DNA from: Deinococcus aestuarii
GTDB lineage: Bacteria > Deinococcota > Deinococci > Deinococcales > Deinococcaceae
NCBI RefSeq assembly: GCF_018863415.1
Contig: NZ_JAHKSN010000009.1
Coordinates: 100,118-164,117 of the forward strand
Length of the DNA stretch: 64,000 nucleotides
Direction of reading: 5' to 3'
Below are positions 36,786 through 45,693 of this stretch, piece by piece (position 1 is the stretch's first letter; every line of letters starts with the position of its first letter). The notes beneath the pieces are model-generated. The model was not told the DNA's origin, did no database searches, and saw nothing but the letters and a program-made list of their open reading frames with translations. The position numbers were made by a program, and so were the translations under genes.

Positions 36786-39062
36786 ATGCCCGAACGTCGG
36801 TTGACCCACCGTTCACCCTCCCGCGTCGGTCTGGCGCTCACGCTGGCCGTCGCCCTCGCGGCCTGCTCCTCCCCGCCTTCCGCGCCGAACCCGAAGGGCG
36901 AGGTGCCCGGCCTGCCCGCGGGCGGCGCCCTGATCAACTTCCAGCCCGCCGGGGTCACCCCGCCCACGGGTTACACCGCCGATACTGGCGCCCCCTACGA
37001 CCCGGCCCGGGGCCACGGCTGGATCACCGAGGCCAGCGCGGGGAGCGGCTCGCCCGTGCCGCTCGACGTGACGCCCAACACGCGCGACCGGGCGCTCCCC
37101 GGGGTGGACGCGCGGCTGAACACCTTCATCCACATGCAGTTTCCCGCCGACGTGTCCAATTCCACGGCGGTGAGGACGCCCGCCGCCTGGGAGTACGCGC
37201 TGCCCAACGGCACCTACAGCGTGACCGTGGCGGTCGGCGACGCGGGCGCCACCTCCGACGGCACCGACCAGATCAACGTCGAGGGGCAACCCGCCGTCGT
37301 GGCCTTCCGGCCCGGCGAGACGCAGAAGTTCGCGACCACCACCCTGCGCGCCACGGTGCGAGACGGGCGGCTCACGGTGGACGCGCGCGGCGGCACGAAC
37401 ACCAAGATCGACTACGTGCTGATCCGGCCCGGCGACCGCCCGAGCGTGCGCGACACCCACCCGCAGGACGGCCAGACGGCGGTGGCGACCACCACGCCCG
37501 TCACGGTTGACCTCAACCTGCCGAACAGCGGCGTGGACCTCGGCAGCCTCACGCCCTCGGCGGTGCGGCTGCTCGACCCCTCGGGCAACCGGGTGCCCGC
37601 CGCGCTGAACACCTCGGGTGGGGGCGACGCGGTGGTGTTGCAACCGAACGCGCCGCTCCAGGCCAATGCCCGCTACACCTTCGAGATCACCGCCGACCTG
37701 AAGGACACGGACGGCCGGGCCTTTTTGCCCACGAGCCTGAGCTTCGTGACGGGGGCGAGCGCTCCTCCGAGCGCCCTGGCCTTCGAGCAGGTGGAGTTGC
37801 CGAACGCTCCGGCGCGGCCCTACACCTCGGTGGAGATGGGCCCCGACGGCAGGCTCTACGCGGCGACGCTGACCGGCGAGATCCTGCGCTTCGGCGTGCA
37901 GCCCGACGGGACCCTGGGCGCGCCGCAGGTCATCACCTCGGTGCAGGCGGCGAACGGCGGGCCGCGCACGATCATCGGGATGAGGTTCGACCCCGCCGCC
38001 ACCGCCGACAACCCGGTGTTGTGGATCAGCAACAACCACTTCTGGGACGGTCGCAGCGAGGCGCCCGACTGGAGCGGCAAGATCACGCGCCTGAGCGGGC
38101 CCAATCTGGAGACCGTGCAGGACTACGTGGTGGGGCTGCCGCGCTCGATCCGCGACCACGAGACGAATGCCGTCTCGTTCCGTCCCGGGGAGAGGGACGC
38201 GCTGTACATCCTGCAAGGCAGCAACACCGCGATGGGCGCCCCCGACACGGCCTGGGGCGACCGCCCCGAGCACCTGCTGAACGCGGCGCTGCTGCGGCTG
38301 GACCTCTCGAAGCTCTCCGCCTCCTCGCTGCCCCTGGACGTCCGGACGGAAGACGGCGGAACGTACAACCCCTCCGCCCCGGGCGCGCCGCTCACCCTCT
38401 ACGCGAGCGGCATCCGCAACGCCTACGACATGGTGTGGCACACCAACGGGCAGCTCTACGTCCCCACGAACGGCTCGGCGGCGGGCGGCAACACGCCCGG
38501 CACCCCGGCCAGCCTGCCCGCCGCCTGCCAGAACCGCCCCGACGGCCCCTACTCCGGCCCCGGCGTGCCCGCGCTGACGAACGTGGGCGTGCAGCACGAC
38601 TTCCTCTTCCGCATCACCCCGGGCGGGTACTACGGCCATCCCAACCCCCAGCGCTGCGAGTGGGTCATGAACGGCGGCAACCCCACGGCGGGCGCGGACC
38701 CGGCCGAGGTGGGCGAGTACCCGGCGGGCACCCTGCCCGACCGCAACTGGCGCGGCTTCGCGTACGACTTCGGGGAGCACGCCTCGCCCAACGGCGTGAT
38801 CGAGGAATACACCGGGACCCCGGGCTCGCCGCTGCGCCACAAGCTGCTCGTGGTGCGCTACAGCGCGGGCAAGGACATCATCGTCCTGACTCCGGGCGCG
38901 AACGGCGACATCGCCTCGTCGCAGACCCTGGTGACCGGCCTCACCAACTTCAGCCCCAGCCCCCTCGACCTCACCGAGGACCGCGCGAGCGGCCGCCTCT
39001 ACGTGGCCCAGCTCGACGAGCAGACGGGCAGCGGCAAGCTCACCCTGGTGCGCCTCAAGTAA
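36786..39062 (+). CDS. Lipoprotein with Ig-like and beta-propeller (PQQ-sugar-dehydrogenase-like) domains
   Basis: 758 residues. The lipobox is VALAAC (Cys27). About residues 45-215 form a malectin-like/beta-sandwich domain (LINFQPAGVTPPTGYTADTGAPY and TYSVTVAVGDAG), followed by an Ig-like domain at about 220-320 (THPQDGQTAVATTTPVTVDL, Big_5 type). About 335-758 is a beta-propeller resembling soluble glucose/sorbosone dehydrogenases: PYTSVEMGPDGRLYAATLTGEILRF, SIRDHETNAVSFRPGERDALYILQGS, ASGIRNAYDMVWHTNGQLYVPTNG. PQQ binding is inferred from family only. It is exported and probably lies on the outer cell surface. RBS AAAGGAG precedes the ATG. Confidence 0.82.
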   Translation: MPERRLTHRSPSRVGLALTLAVALAACSSPPSAPNPKGEVPGLPAGGALINFQPAGVTPPTGYTADTGAPYDPARGHGWITEASAGSGSPVPLDVTPNTRDRALPGVDARLNTFIHMQFPADVSNSTAVRTPAAWEYALPNGTYSVTVAVGDAGATSDGTDQINVEGQPAVVAFRPGETQKFATTTLRATVRDGRLTVDARGGTNTKIDYVLIRPGDRPSVRDTHPQDGQTAVATTTPVTVDLNLPNSGVDLGSLTPSAVRLLDPSGNRVPAALNTSGGGDAVVLQPNAPLQANARYTFEITADLKDTDGRAFLPTSLSFVTGASAPPSALAFEQVELPNAPARPYTSVEMGPDGRLYAATLTGEILRFGVQPDGTLGAPQVITSVQAANGGPRTIIGMRFDPAATADNPVLWISNNHFWDGRSEAPDWSGKITRLSGPNLETVQDYVVGLPRSIRDHETNAVSFRPGERDALYILQGSNTAMGAPDTAWGDRPEHLLNAALLRLDLSKLSASSLPLDVRTEDGGTYNPSAPGAPLTLYASGIRNAYDMVWHTNGQLYVPTNGSAAGGNTPGTPASLPAACQNRPDGPYSGPGVPALTNVGVQHDFLFRITPGGYYGHPNPQRCEWVMNGGNPTAGADPAEVGEYPAGTLPDRNWRGFAYDFGEHASPNGVIEEYTGTPGSPLRHKLLVVRYSAGKDIIVLTPGANGDIASSQTLVTGLTNFSPSPLDLTEDRASGRLYVAQLDEQTGSGKLTLVRLK

Positions 39063-39143
39063 GCCTTTGGGGACAAGGTGGGAGGAGGGGACACCGCCCC
39101 GCCCGGCCCCGGCGGCGCGGGTTTCTCCCCGCGGGAGGTCGCC

Positions 39144-40145
39144 ATGAACATCAGACGGACGCTCCTCGTGCTGGCCTGCGCCCTGGTCCCGGGCGGGGCG
39201 GGCGCGGGAACCCCCCCGTCGGTCCCGCCCACGGCACCGATGCAGGACATGGCGCGCACGCTGGTCGTCAGCCGCGTGTTCGCGGGCGCGGTGGCCTACC
39301 AGCCCGGTGGCATCCTGCTCGCCACCGGGGGCGGGGAGGGCGAGGTCCGGTTGTGGTCAGCGGACACCGCCCGACCGGCGCGCACGTTGCACCAGCCCGG
39401 CGCGGTGACCGCCCTCGCCTTCAGCCCGGACGGGCGCCTGCTCGCCTCGGCGGGGGCCGACGGCCGGGTGCGGCTGTGGCACGTGGGCACGGGCACGCTG
39501 CGGCGGGTGCTCGTGCTCGGCACCCCCTCCGTCACGTCGGTCGCCTTCAGCCCGGACGCCACCCTGCTCGCCACCGGGAGCGGCGACAACTCCGCCCTCT
39601 CCGGCCCGGCCAACAGCGCCCGGCTCTGGGACGTGGCGAGCGGGCGGCTCCTGGCCTCGCTGCTGGGCCACACGGACGGGGTAAGCGCCGTGGCCTTCAG
39701 CCCGGACGGCCGTCTGCTGGCCTCGGCCAGCCGGGACCACACCGCCCGGCTGTGGGACGTGGCCGGGCGCCGGGAGGTGCGGGTTCTACGCGGCCACGGG
39801 GACTACGTGAACACCCTCGCCTTCAGCCCGGACGGCTCGCGGCTCGCCACCGGCAGCGCGGACGCCCGCGTGCGGGTGTGGTCGGTGCCGGACGGCGCGG
39901 CCCTGCTGACCCTGCGCGGGCACGCGGGACCCGTGGCCGCACTCGCCTACTCCCCGGGCGGCTTCCTCGCCTCGGGCGGCGAGGACCGGCAGGTGATCGT
40001 CTGGAATGGCGGCACCGGCCAGGAGACGCGCCGCCTGCGCGGGCACACGGCGACGGTCACGAGCGTCGCCTTCAGCCCCCGTGGCGACCGGCTGGCCGCC
40101 GCCGGTGGCCTGGACCGCACCGTGACCCTCTGGAACTGGCCCTAG
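39144..40145 (+). CDS. Exported WD40 seven-bladed beta-propeller protein
   Basis: 333 residues, start [21 protein letters not shown] after GGGAGGTC, giving a signal peptide ending near residue 21. There are exactly seven repeats, each with an xxxAFSPDGxLLA strand and a closing RLWD-type motif (VRLWS, VRLWH, ARLWD, ARLWD, VRVWS, VIVWN, VTLWN), so the propeller closes. The repeats are highly similar, suggesting recent duplication. WD40 proteins act as scaffolds; no enzymatic residues appear. It follows the two lipoprotein genes with an 81-nt gap and shares their location in the envelope. Confidence 0.9.
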   Translation: MNIRRTLLVLACALVPGGAGAGTPPSVPPTAPMQDMARTLVVSRVFAGAVAYQPGGILLATGGGEGEVRLWSADTARPARTLHQPGAVTALAFSPDGRLLASAGADGRVRLWHVGTGTLRRVLVLGTPSVTSVAFSPDATLLATGSGDNSALSGPANSARLWDVASGRLLASLLGHTDGVSAVAFSPDGRLLASASRDHTARLWDVAGRREVRVLRGHGDYVNTLAFSPDGSRLATGSADARVRVWSVPDGAALLTLRGHAGPVAALAYSPGGFLASGGEDRQVIVWNGGTGQETRRLRGHTATVTSVAFSPRGDRLAAAGGLDRTVTLWNWP

Positions 40146-40219
40146 AGCATTGGGCGGAAAAAGATCCCTCACCCCCTGGTAGAGGGATCAGGACTCGGCA
40201 CATCTTTTCGTCCAATGCT
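40146..40219. repeat. 74-bp AT-rich element with imperfect terminal inverted repeats
   Basis: AGCATTGG at 40146-40153 and CCAATGCT at 40212-40219 are exact reverse complements, and the match extends inwards (GCGGAAAAAGAT versus ATCTTTTCGT). An inner stem GATCCCTC / GAGGGATC lies within. A small non-coding repeat or miniature element fits; I saw no second copy in the window. Confidence 0.5.
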
Positions 40220-40239
40220 CCAGCCATGCGGCAGGTCGC

Positions 40240-40276
40240 GGGAACGATCCACCCCGGGTCGTTCCCGTCCGCTTTT
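40240..40276 (+). terminator. Hairpin with T-tract, possible terminator of the WD40 gene
   Basis: GGGAACGA (40240-40247) pairs with TCGTTCCC (40259-40266), then GTCCGCTTTT. The remaining 40277-40471 shows no gene. Confidence 0.55.
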
Positions 40277-40471
40277 CTACGTCTGGAGGATGGCCCAGCG
40301 GGTTCGGGCAATTTCCGCGCCCCTCGCGCCACCCCCGCTCGCCGGGACGGTCTGTGCGGCCTTCGCCGACGATCCACGCGGCGTGACCCGCCCCCGCCCC
40401 CGCGCCCCCTGCCGGTCACGCCCGGGACACGCGGGCCTGCCTAAGCTCGCCCGGTAAGGAGGAACACGGGC

Positions 40472-41959
40472 ATGACCGACCGGGAGAGGGTGTTGGAGAC
40501 GGCGCGCCGGGTGGCGGGCGGCGGAGTGATCGCCAGCCTGAGCGCCGACACGCGCACGCAGCCGCTGCTGTGCGCCCAGTTCGTGCGGCAGGTGGTGGAG
40601 GGCGCCCTGGGCCTCGGGGAGGGAGGCTGGCCGGTCGCCACGCGGGCGAGAAGCGTCGCGGACCGGGCGGGGCGCTCCACCCGGCGCTCGCTGGACTACG
40701 AGCAGGCGGCGCGGGAACTCGGCCTGACCCACACGGGAGCCCCCCGCCCCGGCGACGTGCTGTACTGGCCCTTCGGCGAGTTCGGCCACACCGCCCTGCA
40801 CGTCGGGGAGGTCGGCGGCGTGACGTGCATCCTCGAGAACACCAACGCGAACCGGGGCACGCCCGTCTGGCCCGGCAGCCCGGTGCGCCTCACGCCGCTC
40901 GACCGGACGCCGCCGCCCAGGGCGGTCGCGGCGGTGTCGGCGAAGGCGCTGGAGGACGCGCCCGCCCCGGCGACTCCCGCCAGCCCCGAAAATCCCTACG
41001 CCCGCGCCCTGTACGACCACCTGCCGCGCCCCCGGCGCCAGCAGTTCCGCCGCCTGCTCGGCCTGGGAGACAACGACGGCAGGCTCGCGCAGACGGTCTG
41101 GATGCTCGGGCGGTTCTGCGAGCGCGGCGCCTTGCCGCTCACGGACGCGGGGGTATCGGCCTTCAAGCGGGGCCGGGGGCTGGGGGGTCCCGAGCAGGGA
41201 CCGCAGGCCGTCGACGGGGCCACCGCGCAGGCGTACTGGGGGGCGCTGACGCTGCTCAAGCTGCTCCTGATCACGGGGGCCTTCGAGGGCGAGCACGGCT
41301 TCACGAACGTGGCGGGGAGCTTCGACGGGCAGGGGGTGTCCTTCGGGGTGCTGCAATGGAATTTCGGGCAGGGCACCCTCGCGCCCCTGTTGTCGGAGAT
41401 GGAAGCGCGCGACCCGCAGACGTTCGCGGACATCTTCGGGGCGGACACGGCGCAGGTGCGCGCGGCGCTGGCCGGCCCCCCGGCGGCGCAGGCGGCCTTC
41501 GCGGCGGGCCTCCAGGGGGCGGACGGGCAGCTTCAGCCGCGCTGGAAAGGCCGCTTCGTGCGGCTGGGGCTGCACGCCCCCTTCCAGGACGTGCAACTGG
41601 AGGCGGCGGGCACCCGGCTGGAGGCGGCCAAGGGGCTCGCCCGCGAGTACGGCCTGGGCACCGAGCGCGGCCTGGCGCTGATGTTCGACATCATCACCCA
41701 GAACGGCGGGATCGCCGCCCGCACGCGGGGAGCGATCAAGGAGGCCGAGGCGGCCGAGCGGGCCCGGCTCGGCAGGCCGCTGGGGGAGGTCGAGCGCCTG
41801 GACATCATCGCCCGTCAGCGGGCCGCCGCCGCCTCTCCACGCTGGCGGGGGGACGTGCTGGCGCGCAAGCTCACCATCGTGCAGGGCCGGGGCACGGTCC
41901 ACGGCACCCGCTGGGACCTCGGCTCGCAGTTCGGCCTGGGGGACGCGGCGTGGGCGTGA
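40472..41959 (+). CDS. Two-domain peptidoglycan hydrolase (CHAP/NlpC-like plus lysozyme-like), no signal peptide
   Basis: 495 residues. Residues about 5-140 look like a CHAP/NlpC-P60 amidase-peptidase: Cys34 (LLCAQFVRQV) is the nucleophile candidate and His106/His110 (FGHTALHVGE) the base, with RPGDVLYWPF before it. A proline-rich linker (about 142-172) leads to a helical domain, about 175-495, resembling lysozyme-like/chitosanase folds: ITGAFEGEHGFTNVAGSFDG followed by GVSFGVLQWN, where Glu272 and Asp285 are candidate acids. It has no signal peptide or lipobox, so it is released in another way or delivered by an apparatus. It stands upstream of the undescribed cluster. Confidence 0.72.
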   Translation: MTDRERVLETARRVAGGGVIASLSADTRTQPLLCAQFVRQVVEGALGLGEGGWPVATRARSVADRAGRSTRRSLDYEQAARELGLTHTGAPRPGDVLYWPFGEFGHTALHVGEVGGVTCILENTNANRGTPVWPGSPVRLTPLDRTPPPRAVAAVSAKALEDAPAPATPASPENPYARALYDHLPRPRRQQFRRLLGLGDNDGRLAQTVWMLGRFCERGALPLTDAGVSAFKRGRGLGGPEQGPQAVDGATAQAYWGALTLLKLLLITGAFEGEHGFTNVAGSFDGQGVSFGVLQWNFGQGTLAPLLSEMEARDPQTFADIFGADTAQVRAALAGPPAAQAAFAAGLQGADGQLQPRWKGRFVRLGLHAPFQDVQLEAAGTRLEAAKGLAREYGLGTERGLALMFDIITQNGGIAARTRGAIKEAEAAERARLGRPLGEVERLDIIARQRAAAASPRWRGDVLARKLTIVQGRGTVHGTRWDLGSQFGLGDAAWA

Positions 41960-42080
41960 GGATGGGGGGGCCGCGCTCTCCTCCCCGCCGCGTGTCACTC
42001 TGGGAGCACTCCGGCCGCGCCGGACCCTCTCGGCCGCCCTCCACCCCTTTCCCTCTCTCCACACGACAGGAGCAAAGACC

Positions 42081-42446
42081 ATGCCGGGAAACGAGAACAT
42101 GACGTTGGCGGAGCTGATTCGTGCGGGCCTCGCGCTGGAGAGCGGCCAGGAGCGGCGCTTCACCGCCACGCTCGACGAGGGCGAGGTCTACGAGGTTCGC
42201 CTCTTCGCGCAGGGACAGCCTGGCGGGGATGGGGACCGTGGGGTGACCTCCATAGACCACCGTGGCACAGGGAACGAGTCTGATGGCGTGACTTCTATCG
42301 ACCGTCCAACGCCCGCTGCCGGAGGTGGCATAGGAAACGAGTCTGACGGCGTGACCTCCATCGACCGTCGAAGGCCCGCCGCCAGAGACGGAGGCGGACA
42401 GCGCCCGGACAGGACCTTCCAACTGGAGTTGACGAGGCGCCCGTAA
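42081..42446 (+). CDS. Small repeat protein with three GVTSID motifs
   Basis: 121 residues. Its ATG follows AGGAGC. The N-terminal part NMTLAELIRAGLALESGQERRFTATLDEGEVYEVRLFAQ looks like an ordinary small fold. Residues 54-96 carry GVTSID three times (at 54, 69 and 90), the last two within an almost identical 12-residue unit GNESDGVTSIDR; the DNA repeats span about 42230-42369. The C-terminus is basic. I recognise no family. The repeats could be processing sites or a structural element; no modifying enzyme such as an ATP-grasp ligase adjoins, though a trypsin-like protease is encoded about 18 kb away in the same block. Confidence 0.6.
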   Translation: MPGNENMTLAELIRAGLALESGQERRFTATLDEGEVYEVRLFAQGQPGGDGDRGVTSIDHRGTGNESDGVTSIDRPTPAAGGGIGNESDGVTSIDRRRPAARDGGGQRPDRTFQLELTRRP

Positions 42447-42522
42447 CCGCAAGCTCCTTTCCGGGGCCGGGGAGCCGGGGTCGCCTGGCCGACTCCACCG
42501 CTGATTGTTCCGGGAATCCGGC

Positions 42523-45492
42523 TCAGTGCAGGAAAGCTCCTCGTTCCTCTGGCCGGGAGATGATCTCCTGCACGGCCGTCAGGAGTTGCTTTTCCACGTT
42601 GTCCTCCTCGGTGCCCGCTTGCGCCTCCGGCACGGACGTGACGAGTTGTGCCAGGGCCTCCCTCGCCTGGGTGGCGAGCCACCCGCTGGCGGCGGGATGC
42701 CGGATGACGAGGCGCAGGAGGAAGATCGCCTGGGCCTCCTCGTGCTGACGGGCACTCACCTCGGCCATCCCCTCGAGGTCATGCAGCATAACGGGCCACT
42801 CCCGGGCGGGCCACGCGGCGCTCAGGCTCCGCACGAAAAGAGCGTGCGCCTCAGCAAGCTGTCCCTGCCCGAGCTTGATGCGGCCCAGCGTTTCGAGAAC
42901 ATCCGCCTCCAGGGGCCTGCGGTCCGTACTCCGGGCCAGCGCCAGCGCCTCCCCCGCGTAATCTTCGGCCGGGCGGTAGTGCCCGAGGCGGCCAGCCACG
43001 AAGGCCAGGTTGTTCAGAAAGTGGGTGATCTCCAGCGGGGACACGAGTTCGCGGGCGGTCTCCAGGCCCTGCTCCAACACTGCCCGGGCCTCTTCCAGAC
43101 GGCCACAGAAGATCAGCAGCCCCCCCAGGTTGTTGAGCACCCGCGCCGTCTCCGTCAGGTGGCCGCGCTCGCGGCTGAGGTGCAGGGCCCTTTCGTAGCA
43201 GTGCTCCGCCTCCTTGTGGTGACCCAGCCACTGCTCGGCTATTCCCCGCAGGTTCCAGAGGTGGGCCGCTGCCGGGTCGTGCGCCGCCTCGGCGAGTTCA
43301 AGCGCCCGTTCCCAGTACCCCCTGGCCTCGGCGTACCGCCCGCGCCGCCGCTCGATCACGCCGAGGGCACGCAACCCCGCCACCGTAGCCCAGCCCGAGG
43401 CGTCCCCGACGAGGTGCAGGCCGCGCTCGACCAGGGTTCCCGCCTCGGGGAGGGCCCCCAGGCTCAGGGCCAGCTCGGCCTGGTGGATCAGCAGTTCGCC
43501 CAGCGTCACCGGGTCCGCCGCCGGGTCGGCGCCCAGGTGCGCGGCGGTCTGGCCCAGGAACTCGATGCCCTCGCGGTAGCGGCCCGTGCGGGCGAAGAAG
43601 ACTTGCAGCACGCGGGCGGCCCCTCGCAGGGCAGTGAACTCGCCCCCGGCGGCGGCCCAGTCCCAGGCAGCGCGCAGGTTCTCGAAGTCGGCTTCCAGGT
43701 CACGCAGGGCCGCGCGCTGCCCCGGCCCGGCGAGGGTTCCCTCCGACCCGGCGAGCAGCCGCAGGAAATAGCGGGCGTGCGCCTCCTGCACCTCGGCCTG
43801 CTCGGCAGGTCGTTCCGCGAGCTTCTCGGCGGTGTAGTCGTACAGCAGGGGGTGGCGCCCGTAGCGGCCCCCGGGGACGGCGAGCAGCAGCGACTTGTCC
43901 ATCAGCGCGGCGAGGAGAGGCAGCGAGGCCCCGGCGACCTCGGCGGCGGCCTCGCGCCGGAAGGGGCTGCGGAAGACCGAGAGCCGCGCGAGCACCCCCT
44001 GTTCGCGTTCACCGAGCAGCCGCCACGAGTGCTCGAACACCGCCCGCAGGCTGGCGTGCCGCGCCGGGCCGCGCCCCCCCACGTCCACCAGAAAGTCGAG
44101 GCTGCGCCGCAGTTCGGCCAGCACCTCCCCCACCGGCAGCACCCGCGTCCAGGTGGCGGCGAGCTCGATGGCGAGGGGCGAGCCGTGGACGAGGCGGCAC
44201 AGCTCCAGCACGTCGGGCAGGGTCTGTGGCGTCAGGGTGAAACGCAGGCCGCCGCGCCGCGCCCGCACGGTGAAGAGCTGCACCCCGGGGTGGTCCTCAC
44301 CGGGCGCGGGGCGGCCCGTGGGACAGAGCCCTTCCAGCGGCAGCACCCATTCCTCCTGCACGTTGAGCCGCTCGCGCGACGTGACGAGGAGCTTGAGGTG
44401 CGGGCAGGCTTCGAGCAGCGTCACGAGCCCCCCGGTCATCCCGACGAGATGCTCGAAGTTGTCGAGCACGAGCAGCAGCCGCAGCGGGGCGAGTAGCCGC
44501 GCCACCTGCCGGAAGGGCTCCTCGGGGCCTTGCAGGGAGAGCCCCAGCGCCTCCGCGACGGCGGAGATCAGGTTGGCGGGGTTCGTCACCGGAGCGAGGT
44601 TCACGCAGATCACCCCGCCCGGGAAGGCGCCGCTCTCGCGCAGGGTGCCCGCCGCCTGCACCGCGAGGCGCGTCTTGCCCATGCCGCCCAGGCCCACCAC
44701 CGTCAGGAGGCGGCACGCGGGGTCAAGCATCAGGCGCTCTATCTCGCGCACCTCGTCCTCGCGGCCCACGAAGGAGGTGCCGAAGGTCGGAAGCTGGGAG
44801 CGAACGGGGGGCAGCGCGGGAAGGGGGGAGGGGACCGTCTCCGGCCGGGGGACCGCCCGCCTCGCCTCCTCGGGCTGGGGAAGGGCGACCCCGTAGCGCT
44901 CGGCCTCGCGCCGCACCTCCGCCGCGTAGGGGCTGTGACCGGGCCGCAGCAGCAGGTACAGCCGCCGCAGCTCCTCGGCCTCCGGCTCGGGGGCGCCGGG
45001 CAGCAGGTAGGCGGTCTCGGCGTGGCGCACGGCGAGGCCCCCCTGCCCGCGTGAGGCGGCCGCCTCCCCCAGCGCGAGGAGGGCGACCCGCACCCGCGCG
45101 GCGAGAACCTCGCGGGTGCGGTAGACCCACTCCTCCAGCTCGGCACTGGGGTCCTCGAGGTCGAGGCCCTCCAGGAAGCGGCCCCGGTACAGCTCGACCA
45201 CCCGCTCGGGCTGCCCCGCCTCGGAGGCCGCGAGCAGCTCGTGGGCGTCGGTGGGCACGCAGGCGGCGACCCGCGCCCCCTGGGCCGTGAAGGTGTCCGG
45301 CGCCCCCGCCCGCAGGCGCCTGAGGGCCACCCGCAGGCTGTTGGCGGCGTCGGCGGCGTTGGGCCAGAAGAGGTGGTGGAGGTGCGCCCGCTCCTTGGGG
45401 CCTTCGAGGGACAGGTAGGCCAGCAACAGCAGGAGTTTGGGCTGTTGCCGGGGGCTGTCTTGCAGCCTGAGTCCTCCCAGGGTGCACAACAT
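42523..45492 (-). CDS. BTAD/NB-ARC/TPR transcriptional regulator
   Basis: 989 residues. N-terminal winged-helix (about 1-90) plus bacterial transcriptional activator domain (about 95-205), as in SARP/AfsR-type regulators. NB-ARC-type NTPase: P-loop GLGGMGKT at 267-274, Walker B LLLVLDNFEHL, sensor motif TSRERLN and GSPLAIELAA. The remaining half is TPR-like helical repeats (GIEFLGQTAAHLG, LEQGLETAREL and others). Such proteins are ATP-dependent activators that switch on an adjacent operon when they sense a ligand. It is transcribed divergently from the 45694 operon; its start is placed by TACGAT 5 nt upstream and no ribosome binding site. Confidence 0.88.
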   Translation of the reverse strand: MLCTLGGLRLQDSPRQQPKLLLLLAYLSLEGPKERAHLHHLFWPNAADAANSLRVALRRLRAGAPDTFTAQGARVAACVPTDAHELLAASEAGQPERVVELYRGRFLEGLDLEDPSAELEEWVYRTREVLAARVRVALLALGEAAASRGQGGLAVRHAETAYLLPGAPEPEAEELRRLYLLLRPGHSPYAAEVRREAERYGVALPQPEEARRAVPRPETVPSPLPALPPVRSQLPTFGTSFVGREDEVREIERLMLDPACRLLTVVGLGGMGKTRLAVQAAGTLRESGAFPGGVICVNLAPVTNPANLISAVAEALGLSLQGPEEPFRQVARLLAPLRLLLVLDNFEHLVGMTGGLVTLLEACPHLKLLVTSRERLNVQEEWVLPLEGLCPTGRPAPGEDHPGVQLFTVRARRGGLRFTLTPQTLPDVLELCRLVHGSPLAIELAATWTRVLPVGEVLAELRRSLDFLVDVGGRGPARHASLRAVFEHSWRLLGEREQGVLARLSVFRSPFRREAAAEVAGASLPLLAALMDKSLLLAVPGGRYGRHPLLYDYTAEKLAERPAEQAEVQEAHARYFLRLLAGSEGTLAGPGQRAALRDLEADFENLRAAWDWAAAGGEFTALRGAARVLQVFFARTGRYREGIEFLGQTAAHLGADPAADPVTLGELLIHQAELALSLGALPEAGTLVERGLHLVGDASGWATVAGLRALGVIERRRGRYAEARGYWERALELAEAAHDPAAAHLWNLRGIAEQWLGHHKEAEHCYERALHLSRERGHLTETARVLNNLGGLLIFCGRLEEARAVLEQGLETARELVSPLEITHFLNNLAFVAGRLGHYRPAEDYAGEALALARSTDRRPLEADVLETLGRIKLGQGQLAEAHALFVRSLSAAWPAREWPVMLHDLEGMAEVSARQHEEAQAIFLLRLVIRHPAASGWLATQAREALAQLVTSVPEAQAGTEEDNVEKQLLTAVQEIISRPEERGAFLH

Positions 45493-45497
45493 GCCCC

Positions 45498-45503
45498 ATC
45501 GTA
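45498..45503 (-). promoter_or_regulatory. -10 hexamer of the regulator gene (leaderless type)
   Basis: TACGAT on the minus strand, 5 nt before the regulator ATG. The direct repeats at 45517-45561 lie just upstream. Confidence 0.5.
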
Positions 45504-45516
45504 GCCCTTTGTAGCC

Positions 45517-45561
45517 GATGTGACATCCGCCAATGTGACAGCCGCCGACGTGACAGCCCAG
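45517..45561. promoter_or_regulatory. Three GTGACA direct repeats between regulator and operon
   Basis: GTGACA recurs at 45520-45525, 45535-45540 and 45550-45555, exactly 15 bp apart, within near-identical 15-bp units. A GTCAC at 45562-45566 makes an inverted pair with the last copy. The site lies just upstream of the regulator -10 and about 135 bp before the operon start at 45694. Activators with a BTAD domain bind direct repeats, though the usual SARP spacing is 11 or 22 bp, so the assignment is inference. Confidence 0.6.
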
Positions 45562-45693
45562 GTCACGCCCGGGACACGGGGAGGCGGGCAACGTGGGCGC
45601 ACGGTTGTTCGCCCCCAGGGAGGCGCGGCTCGGGGTGATCGCCGCGCCCCGCCCCCCGTGCCGTGCCCGCCCCCCGCCCCCGGAGGAGACCCC

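Noticed and set aside
45520..45693. Upstream in-frame extension of the 869-residue protein
   Set aside because: It would encode the direct repeats as VTxAxVTA-like residues; GGAGGAG precedes the ATG at 45694, which is the better start.
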